Shown here: piece after piece, positions 1 to 5,840 of the stretch
Numbering within the stretch: position 1 is the stretch's first letter
Layout: every line of letters starts with the position of its first letter
NCBI GenBank assembly: GCA_934402395.1
Contig: CAKRTQ010000007.1
Location: 1 to 64,000, forward strand
Reading direction: 5' to 3'
Length of the DNA: 64,000 nucleotides
From: an uncultured Eubacteriales bacterium
GTDB lineage: Bacteria > Bacillota > Clostridia > Oscillospirales > CAG-272
Made by a program: the position numbers and the translations under genes
Notes under the pieces: generated by a model
Database searches by the model: none
What the model saw: only the letters and a program-made list of their open reading frames with translations
Told to the model about the DNA's origin: nothing

Positions 1-335
1 GGCTCTTCACTGATGTCAAGCCACGCCTGAGAGTAGACGGTATCGACGTTCGGCGTCACAACGGTGCGGAAAGAGGCATCCGCCAGCTTTTGTGCATGGT
101 TGAACTGATTGATGGGCGCACGGCCAGTCATGGTTCCGTCCGTATTGGTCGATAATGTTTTGGTTGCGTCGGTCAGCACCAGTGGGAACGCATAGATGTA
201 TGCCTCGCTGACCGTTTCCCACACGGTTTCAGTATCCGGTGTATCCGGCTGCTTTTTTTCGGCAGAGCAGGCGGAAAGAAGTCCGTAGGAAAGCAGCGTA
301 AGCAGCGATAGTAGAATTGCAAGTATCTTTTTCAT
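1..335 (-). CDS. DUF1254-type lipoprotein, N-terminal part (runs off the window)
   Basis: Only the first ~111 residues lie in the window; the gene continues past base 1. The start is the ATG at 335, preceded by an AGGAGG ribosome binding site at about 340-346. The N-terminus is a lipoprotein signal (MKKILAILLSLLTLLSYG then LLSAC), so the protein should be lipid-anchored outside the membrane. The rest carries hallmarks of DUF1254 proteins: ETVSEAYIYAFPLVLTDATK, then an N-Q-F-N-H stretch, then TPNVDTVYSQAWLDIS. DUF1254 proteins are secreted or periplasmic and their biochemical role is unknown. The family match rests on remembered motifs; the function is not assigned. Confidence 0.75.
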   Translation of the reverse strand, partial: MKKILAILLSLLTLLSYGLLSACSAEKKQPDTPDTETVWETVSEAYIYAFPLVLTDATKTLSTNTDGTMTGRAPINQFNHAQKLADASFRTVVTPNVDTVYSQAWLDISEE

Positions 336-556
336 GTTGTCCTCCTATGATTCTTTTCTGTTTTTGGGCATCTCCTCGGAACGGTTTGTGCGTATGGATT
401 GACTATGAAGTCGTTTGTGATTTAAACTATCGATTATTCCGCCCCTTCTTCCTACAAGCCTTGAAAGCTCTTTTTTGACTGCTTCAATCTGTGGGTCAAA
501 CAGCGCTCGCTCGGCAAAGATCATATAATTGTTGATGGCGAGGATCGACAGCTGAA
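336..556. other. gap without a confident gene; possible gene remnant on the minus strand
   Basis: The minus strand has an open frame from about 580 down to a TAG at about 345, just upstream of the DUF1254 gene's ribosome binding site. Its best stretch reads NNYMIFAERALFDPQIEAVK. It has no good start and I do not recognise it. It may be the tail of a decayed or shortened gene. I see no promoter or RNA gene that I would defend here. Confidence 0.3.
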
Positions 557-742
557 ATGTACCGCTGGATTGACAACTCTGTCCGCCTGAATGTCAACGA
601 TATGTTTGACGCGGCTTTACGAAACACCCGCATTGAAATGTCGCAGGCAGAACGCAGACAGTTTTTTGACAAGTACATACGTAGTATGTCTTTGCGTATT
701 GACGAAGAAGGAAACGTCAGCGTTGAGCTGAAAAGAAAATAA
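557..742 (+). CDS. short uncharacterised protein or 3' remnant of a larger gene
   Basis: This 61-residue frame starts MYRWIDNSVRLNVNDMFDAA and ends in a basic tail (VELKRK). It is charged, without a signal peptide or membrane segment, and looks like a helical C-terminal piece (QAERRQFFDKYIRSM) ending in short strands. The nearest Shine-Dalgarno-like GAGG (about 540-543) is too far from the ATG for a good start, and an in-frame stop lies at 533-535. It is followed immediately by a strong terminator hairpin, as expected for a real 3' gene end, so it may be the surviving C-terminus of a longer, broken gene. Family not recognised. Confidence 0.4.
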   Translation: MYRWIDNSVRLNVNDMFDAALRNTRIEMSQAERRQFFDKYIRSMSLRIDEEGNVSVELKRK

Positions 743-747
743 AGCAA

Positions 748-785
748 GAGCGTGTACCGTATCATGTGAGATACGGCACACACTC
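748..785. terminator. hairpin terminator between two convergent reading frames
   Basis: A ~16-bp stem (GAGCGTGTACCGTATC against GATACGGCACACACTC, one mismatch) with a short loop, followed on the plus strand by CTTTTGAAATCATTTTTC and preceded by A-rich sequence. It sits between the plus-strand short frame (stop at 742) and the minus-strand TlpA-like gene (stop at 859), so it probably serves both directions. Confidence 0.75.
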
Positions 786-858
786 TTTTGAAATCATTTT
801 TCGTTTCTTGCTTATGCTGTTTTCCGCTTCCGGAAAATGCGGTCAGGAACAAACGCGA

Positions 859-1821
859 TTATCCCTTACTGTTTGCAATCGCCTGATCGATAAGCTTCCG
901 AAGCGTTTCTGCCTGCTTTTTGCCGGTTATGGCGCCAACGATCGGCTCACCTACAATATTGCCGTTCTTATCGACAACATAGGTTGTGGGGAATGTATAC
1001 AGTCCCGATGTAAACTTTCCTGCCTCACCATTGGAATCAAACCAGACATTTTTATAGGTCACGCCTTTTTTCGCCAAAATATCCTTTGCATCGGATATCG
1101 CCGTTTTGTCGCCGTCCAGCGTAAAGGAATTGATGCCGACTACCGCGCCGCCCTTTTCGGCAAGCTCCTTGTTCAGCGCTTCCAGGTCTGCAAGCTCACC
1201 AACGCAGGGGCTGCAGGTGGTAAACCAGAAGTTTACTACGGTAACGGTATTTCCTGCAAACAGAGTGCTGCTCTTAACTTCATTTCCGTCAAGATCCTTA
1301 CCCTCAAATGCGGGGAATTTCATCAGATCGTCTTTACCTGTCGGCTTACCGTTTTCGGCAGGAACGCTCATATCGCCATCGGATGGCTTTTTCCCGCATC
1401 CGGGATACTTCTGCTCAAGTATCGTGAGCTTACCCTCTATCTTGCGAATCTGTTCGGCTCCTTCACGAAGCAGCTTGAGTTCGTTTGCTTTGAACTGATC
1501 CTTTGCTCCTTCGATCGTCTTGAGCAGGAAGTCGCCGTAGTTGCTGCCGTCCTCAATCATGGTCGAACCCTTGTTTGCCGACATAAACACCTTTTCCCAA
1601 AGAGCACTGTTCTCGGACAGAATTGCCGTCTCCTGTGCCATCAGTTGCTGATGCAGTTTTGTCGCTTCATCCATGGATTTCGGCTCCGTTGCTATCAGCG
1701 CGGCGATTTCGCTTTTCCTGTTTCCGTCGTTTTTCTTTCCGTCTCCGGTTGTGCCGCATGCAGCAAAGCTGAATACCAGCAGTATGAGTGTCATCACGGC
1801 TAAGATTTTTGTTGTTTTCAT
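859..1821 (-). CDS. TlpA/ResA-like thiol-disulfide lipoprotein
   Basis: A 320-residue exported lipoprotein. The signal peptide ends in a lipobox at Cys22 (FSFAAC). Residues ~40-140 form a charged helical region. Residues ~170-320 are a redoxin/TlpA-type thioredoxin fold with the active-site pair C203-S-P-C206 in the context VVNFWFTTCSPC, then the VVGINSFTLDG and FPTTYVVDKNGNIVG strands with the cis-Pro before TTYV. It should exchange thiols and disulfides on the outer face of the membrane. It is the last gene of a probable three-gene minus-strand operon with a membrane polyferredoxin and a small CXXC protein, which suggests electrons pass from Fe-S centres to this domain (inference). The start at 1821 is supported by an AAGGAG-type site just upstream (minus strand). 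Confidence 0.9.
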   Translation of the reverse strand: MKTTKILAVMTLILLVFSFAACGTTGDGKKNDGNRKSEIAALIATEPKSMDEATKLHQQLMAQETAILSENSALWEKVFMSANKGSTMIEDGSNYGDFLLKTIEGAKDQFKANELKLLREGAEQIRKIEGKLTILEQKYPGCGKKPSDGDMSVPAENGKPTGKDDLMKFPAFEGKDLDGNEVKSSTLFAGNTVTVVNFWFTTCSPCVGELADLEALNKELAEKGGAVVGINSFTLDGDKTAISDAKDILAKKGVTYKNVWFDSNGEAGKFTSGLYTFPTTYVVDKNGNIVGEPIVGAITGKKQAETLRKLIDQAIANSKG

Positions 1822-1826
1822 TGATC

Positions 1827-2816
1827 TTACTCCTTTTCGTTTTCTGAAATTTCTTCTTGTTTTATTTGTTTATTGTCTTCCGGATTCACGGCGTGACACC
1901 CGCATTCCTTTCCCTTGCCGAAACCGTAACGGAAGCTGACGGCGTTTGTTGGGCAGGCACGGATGCACATACCGCAACGGATGCATTCTGCGTGATCCGT
2001 AGATTTTGTCACATCCACATCCATCTTACAAGCCTTTGCGCATTTCCCACAGGAAACGCATTTGTTTTTATCCACTTTCATTCCGAGAAGCGATACCTTG
2101 TTGAGCAGGGCATAGAATGCACCGAGCGGGCACAGCCACTTGCAGAAAGGGCGGTAAAACAGCACGCTCAGCACTACTACCGCAATCAAAATGCCAAGCT
2201 TCCAAGAAAAGAGTGCGCCGAGTGCGGCACGAATTCCCGAATTGACGGCAGCAAGCGGTATTGCTCCCTCAAGCACACCCTGAGGACAGAGGTACTTGCA
2301 GAAGAACGGATCGCCCATGCCGACATCGTTTGTGACAAGCACCGGCAGAAGAACCACCATAACAAGCAAAACCACATATTTTATATAGGTCAGCGGCTTC
2401 AGCTTCTTTGTTGATATTTTTCTGGTCGGAATCTTATGCAGCAGTTCCTGAAACCATCCGAACGGACACAAAAAGCCGCAGATAAAACGCCCCAGAAGTA
2501 CGCCCAGCAAGATAAGAAATCCTGTGATATAATAGGAAAACCGGAATTTCGATGATCCTACTACCGCCTGAAAAGAACCAATGGGACAGGCACCCGACGC
2601 AGCAGGACAGGAGTAGCAGTTCAGCCCCGGCACACAAACCGCTTTACCCTTCCCCTGATAAATTCCTCCCTTCAGGAAGTTCGGCAGGTGAATGTTGGTA
2701 AGCAACGTTGCTCCCGCCTGGATCCAACTGCGAAAATGCGAGAGGATGTGCGATACGCCCGATCCTTTCTTTTTTCTTTTCTTTTTTTCAATCTTTTTCT
2801 TATCCAATTCCCACAC
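1827..2816 (-). CDS. membrane 4Fe-4S polyferredoxin (NapH/YccM-like)
   Basis: A 329-residue integral membrane iron-sulfur protein. Hydrophobic helices alternate with Cys motifs: CVPGLNCYSCPAASGACPIG (residues ~60-80), CGFLCPFGWFQE (~110), FCKYLCPQGV (~175), FCKWLCPLGA (~225), and a C-terminal double [4Fe-4S] ferredoxin, CVSCGKCAKACKMDV and CIRCGMCIRACPTNA. This is the NapH/NosR-C-terminal/YccM architecture, which moves electrons through or along the membrane. Translation probably starts at the GTG at 2816, overlapping the end of the small CXXC gene (stop at 2800-2802), so the two should be translationally coupled. It lies 5 bp upstream of the TlpA-like gene. The electron donor is not visible here. 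Confidence 0.88.
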   Translation of the reverse strand: MWELDKKKIEKKKRKKKGSGVSHILSHFRSWIQAGATLLTNIHLPNFLKGGIYQGKGKAVCVPGLNCYSCPAASGACPIGSFQAVVGSSKFRFSYYITGFLILLGVLLGRFICGFLCPFGWFQELLHKIPTRKISTKKLKPLTYIKYVVLLVMVVLLPVLVTNDVGMGDPFFCKYLCPQGVLEGAIPLAAVNSGIRAALGALFSWKLGILIAVVVLSVLFYRPFCKWLCPLGAFYALLNKVSLLGMKVDKNKCVSCGKCAKACKMDVDVTKSTDHAECIRCGMCIRACPTNAVSFRYGFGKGKECGCHAVNPEDNKQIKQEEISENEKE

Positions 2817-2946
2817 ACTCCAGACACAATCGTATTGCCTTGCTCAACACGGTGTCCGCCTCCCCGCGCAAAGCACCATAGCACAGCATTGCCAACCCGC
2901 AGATAAGCAAGGAGACCTGCAGCATGGTCTTTTTCGATCGAACCAA
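2800..2946 (-). CDS. CD1871A-type small CXXC membrane protein
   Basis: A very short gene that gene callers are likely to miss. From a TTG at 2946 it gives 48 residues; the AGGGGG just upstream (about 2953-2958 on the minus strand) supports that start. From the ATG at 2925 it gives 41. It has one hydrophobic helix (LQVSLLICGLAMLCYGALRG) and ends IRLCLECVGIG, matching the CXXC tail pattern of the CD1871A family of tiny clostridial membrane proteins. It overlaps the start of the polyferredoxin gene (GTG at 2816) by 17 bases. As I recall, this family travels with 4Fe-4S membrane proteins and TlpA-like lipoproteins, exactly as here. The function is unknown; the CXXC suggests a redox or metal role. 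Confidence 0.8.
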   Translation of the reverse strand: MVRSKKTMLQVSLLICGLAMLCYGALRGEADTVLSKAIRLCLECVGIG

Positions 2947-3000
2947 TTCGATACCCCCTTTCTTTTGCCCCTCTATTTTAGCACAGCGGGTATAAAATCT

Positions 3001-3049
3001 CCGTTAAGAACGGAAATTTAACAAAAATCTTATGTTTGTGTGGTATAAT
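3001..3049 (+). promoter_or_regulatory. promoter of the two-component system, with an inverted repeat
   Basis: A consensus extended -10 (TGGTATAAT, TATAAT at 3044-3049) lies 36 bp before the regulator's start codon; no good -35 is spaced at 17 bp. Upstream at 3001-3013 is a perfect small palindrome, CCGTTAAGAACGG, about midway between the divergent redox operon and the two-component system, so it could be an operator for either direction. Operator function is inference. Confidence 0.6.
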
Positions 3050-3084
3050 AGAGCAAAAAGAACACTCAGTACAAGGAGGTTTTG

Positions 3085-3762
3085 ATGCATATTTTAGTAA
3101 TCGAAGATGAACGTTCCCTATGCGAGACCATTGTCCGTAGTCTGCGTCGTCTTGCATATAGCGTGGATTTTTGCTATGACGGGAACAAAGCAATCGAACT
3201 GCTCTGCGTGGAGCGGTACGATCTTGTGCTTTTGGATCTGAATCTTCCGGGAGCTGACGGTATGACTGTACTTCGGACGCTCCGTCAGACCGACAGAGAC
3301 ACCAAGGTGCTGATACTTTCGGCACGCAGTGAGGTTGCGGATAAAGTGGAGGGGCTGGACGCAGGAGCCAATGATTATCTTTCCAAGCCCTTTCATCTGG
3401 ATGAACTTGAAGCGAGGATACGTAGCCTGACCCGTCGACAATTTACGCAGAACGATGTAATTCTGACCTGTGGAAGGGTCACTTTTGACACCAAATCCCG
3501 TACCGCTACGGCGGACGGACAAGCGTTGACCCTCACCCGAAAAGAAGTCGGGATACTTGAATATCTGCTGCTCAACCAAGGACGACCGGTCAGTCAGGAG
3601 GAGCTTATCGACCATGTGTGGGATAACAGCGTGGATAATTTCAGCAATTCGATCCGTGTACATATTTCCGCACTGCGAAAAAAACTGCGTACCGCTCTCG
3701 GCTATGACCCGATACGAAACCGTATCGGCGAAGGATACGTCATGGAGGAAGGAAAATCATGA
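3085..3762 (+). CDS. OmpR/PhoB-family response regulator
   Basis: A 225-residue DNA-binding response regulator. The receiver domain (1-~115) has the acidic pair E7/D8, the phospho-acceptor Asp51 (LVLLDLNLPG), the conserved Ser in LSARSE and Lys101 in LSKPF. Residues ~125-225 are the OmpR winged helix (LTRKEVGILEYLLLNQGRPV, then IRVHISALRKKL and RIGEGYVM). The start is the ATG at 3085, well spaced behind AAGGAGG (3073-3079); an in-frame TTG one codon earlier is unlikely. The stop codon overlaps the kinase start by 4 bases, so regulator and kinase are coupled. The target could be the divergent redox operon or itself (inference). Confidence 0.95.
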   Translation: MHILVIEDERSLCETIVRSLRRLAYSVDFCYDGNKAIELLCVERYDLVLLDLNLPGADGMTVLRTLRQTDRDTKVLILSARSEVADKVEGLDAGANDYLSKPFHLDELEARIRSLTRRQFTQNDVILTCGRVTFDTKSRTATADGQALTLTRKEVGILEYLLLNQGRPVSQEELIDHVWDNSVDNFSNSIRVHISALRKKLRTALGYDPIRNRIGEGYVMEEGKS

Positions 3763-4901
3763 AAAAGCTGTCCTTGCAATGGCGAATCACCCTGATGACC
3801 GCATTTCTAATCTGCATGACCTGTGTCGCAATGAATCTCCTTCTCAGCTATTCCGGCAGGCACTATATGGATTCCATAAGTTCTCATATTACAAACTACG
3901 GAGATACGGACAAAGGAGAACCGGACTTTTTCGACCCTGAGCGTGAAAAGCTTGACCAAAAGCTGACTATAATCATTCATGGTGTGCAGGAATCCTTTAT
4001 CGCTACCAACTGGTGTATCACGGCAGTGGTAACATTGCTTGGCGGTGTGCTTGCATACTTTTTAAGCGGACGCGCACTGAAACCCCTGCGTAATTTTACT
4101 TCTCAGGTGGAACGTGTTCAGCCGAACAATCTGTCTGATATGAAGATGTCCGAAGATGTCCTGCCGGAATTCCGGCAGTTCAGCAGGTCTTTCAATCAGA
4201 TGCTTGACCGTCTTGACGAGGGCTTTGCCGCACAACGGCAGTTCACCGGAAACGCCGCACACGAATTGCGTACGCCACTTGCTCTGATGCAGGCACAACT
4301 TGAGCTGTTTTCCGCCGAACACCCCAATGTATTGCCGGAAACGGCAAACTTTCTTCGCTTACTGCGTGAGCAGACCGAACGGATGACGCAGATGACAAAA
4401 ACTTTGCTTGAGATGAGCGAGCTCAGGACGGTGCCGTGTAACGATCGCATAGAGATTGCCCCGATGATTGAAGAGATTTTTGCCGACCTTACACCGCTCG
4501 CAGAGAAGAACGGAATAATCCTTGAAAGTACAGGCGATGGTACTATGACCGGCAGTGACACGCTGATCTATCGTCTGCTCTTTAATCTTACCGAAAACGC
4601 CATACGATACAACCGTCCGGACGGAACGGTGCGCATTACTGTAACAAGCGAAGAAAAGCAGCTTATTATACGGGTTGCAGATACAGGCTGCGGGGTGCCC
4701 GAGCAATACAGAGAAAGCATTTTTCAGCCTTTCTTTCGTGTAGACAAATCCAGAAGCCGGGAAAACGGCGGCGTGGGATTGGGACTATCGCTGGTGTGGG
4801 AAATTGCAACACTGCACGGCGGCGATGTCCGTGTAGAGAAAAGCTCGGAAAAAGGGACGACGATTGCCGTGAAGTTGCCCTTGGACACACAAACGAATTA
4901 G
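3759..4901 (+). CDS. sensor histidine kinase (HAMP-HisKA-HATPase)
   Basis: A 380-residue membrane kinase partnered with the upstream regulator. Two membrane helices (residues ~9-31 and ~83-104) flank a short ~50-residue extracytoplasmic loop. HAMP spans ~104-158. HisKA carries the phospho-acceptor His168 in NAAHELRTPLALMQ, followed by HATPase_c with the N box (LTENAIRYN), G1 (ADTGCGVP), F box (IFQPFFRVD) and G2 (GGVGLGLSLV). All catalytic motifs are present. The small loop suggests the signal is sensed at or in the membrane, or through the neighbouring lipoprotein or redox proteins (inference). Confidence 0.95.
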   Translation: MKKLSLQWRITLMTAFLICMTCVAMNLLLSYSGRHYMDSISSHITNYGDTDKGEPDFFDPEREKLDQKLTIIIHGVQESFIATNWCITAVVTLLGGVLAYFLSGRALKPLRNFTSQVERVQPNNLSDMKMSEDVLPEFRQFSRSFNQMLDRLDEGFAAQRQFTGNAAHELRTPLALMQAQLELFSAEHPNVLPETANFLRLLREQTERMTQMTKTLLEMSELRTVPCNDRIEIAPMIEEIFADLTPLAEKNGIILESTGDGTMTGSDTLIYRLLFNLTENAIRYNRPDGTVRITVTSEEKQLIIRVADTGCGVPEQYRESIFQPFFRVDKSRSRENGGVGLGLSLVWEIATLHGGDVRVEKSSEKGTTIAVKLPLDTQTN

Positions 4902-4972
4902 CGGAGGCGTTTTAATAAAAAGCTTACGGGGCATGCATCTGCCGATTACATATTTCATTATACTGACAAAGA

Positions 4973-5012
4973 GTGTACTGCATCGCTTTTGATACAGTAC
5001 ACCCTTTTTGTT
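4973..5012 (+). terminator. terminator after the two-component operon
   Basis: Stem GTGTACTG / CAGTACAC with an internal ATC/GAT extension, then CCTTTTTGTTTT. It lies 72 bp after the kinase stop and before the convergent TetR gene. The rest of the gap to 5130 shows nothing else I can name. Confidence 0.8.
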
Positions 5013-5130
5013 TTATGTCTGATTGTGATAAGGCAGGGGCTCGTCCTATGGCTGACCGGCGCAAATTCAGAAACCGGCATTATGAATGCAACACGAAATG
5101 ACTGCAGGGTCGGTTTTCCCGTTTTATTCT

Positions 5131-5667
5131 TCACTTCGTCAGCTTTCCTATAAAAGCATTGAGAAACGCCGCCATTCGCTTCGGCGGCTGCCTGTTCTCC
5201 CGGTTAAGCCATTCCCTGATTACCGCATATCCGCCCTGATAGAAAAACAGCCTTAGCTGTTCCCTTTCCTCCTCTGAAAAGGTTTCGGGGATCGCCATAT
5301 CAAGCTGTTTTCTGATAGTGGGCAAATCGAACAGTTTAGTGGAAAAATCCTTATCAGGCAGAGCGTTGATAAGGACCTTGAAGTGCTCTTCATCGTCAAG
5401 AAGTGCTTCCAGCATCCGGCACAGGCAGTCCTCTCCCTTGGCACCGTCACCGGACAGGATTTCCTCCAACTTACGGAAATAGTCATTTTCAATGTCGGTC
5501 AAAAGCTCAAACTGACTGCCATAGTATTTATAGAAGGTGACCCGGTTAAGTTGAGCTTCGGCACATAACTCATAGATGGTGATTTTTTCAAGCGGCTTTT
5601 CCTCAAGCAATTTCATCAATGCGTTTTTTAACAACATCTTGCTCAGCCGTATTCTTTGGTTTTCCAT
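5131..5667 (-). CDS. TetR/AcrR-family transcriptional regulator
   Basis: A 178-residue repressor-type protein. The N-terminal helix-turn-helix (residues ~8-50) reads SKMLLKNALMKLLEE, KITIYELCAEAQLNRVTFYKYY, typical of TetR_N. Residues ~75-178 form an all-helical ligand domain (LRLFFYQGGYAVIREWL, close to the TetR C-terminal type of small clostridial regulators). It is transcribed divergently from the MMPL transporter across a 173-bp gap, so the transporter is the obvious target, with the transported or related lipid/drug as inducer (inference from arrangement). A GGGGAG-like site precedes the ATG at 5667. Confidence 0.9.
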   Translation of the reverse strand: MENQRIRLSKMLLKNALMKLLEEKPLEKITIYELCAEAQLNRVTFYKYYGSQFELLTDIENDYFRKLEEILSGDGAKGEDCLCRMLEALLDDEEHFKVLINALPDKDFSTKLFDLPTIRKQLDMAIPETFSEEEREQLRLFFYQGGYAVIREWLNRENRQPPKRMAAFLNAFIGKLTK

Positions 5668-5684
5668 GGGCTCCCCTTTCGACT

Positions 5685-5813
5685 AACAAATGCTTACAAT
5701 CTGTTGATTTCGATGCATTAACTCTCGTATATGTATATATCGCGGCGCGTTGAAATAAACAGTTTGTTGACTTTATATCTATTTGTAATTATACTATATT
5801 TACAGGCATTTGT
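5685..5813. promoter_or_regulatory. MMPL promoter and candidate TetR operator repeats
   Basis: A near-ideal promoter drives the transporter: TTGACT at 5767-5772, a 17-bp spacer, TATACT at 5790-5795. Around it lie related words: AACAAATGC near 5684, CTGTTGA near 5701, TTTGTTGACT over the -35, and GCATTTGTCAACAG at about 5807-5820. The last reads CTGTTGACAAATGC on the other strand, so the words form inverted and direct copies bracketing the promoter. This is a plausible TetR operator set; binding is inference. Confidence 0.6.
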
Positions 5814-5840
5814 CAACAGCAAAACATGAGAGGTGCGCCT

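Noticed and set aside
766..1803. Long plus-strand frame (345 codons) opposite the TlpA-like gene
   Set aside because: It is antisense to a gene with clear signal peptide and CxxC motif, has no family features, and its codons mirror the real gene.
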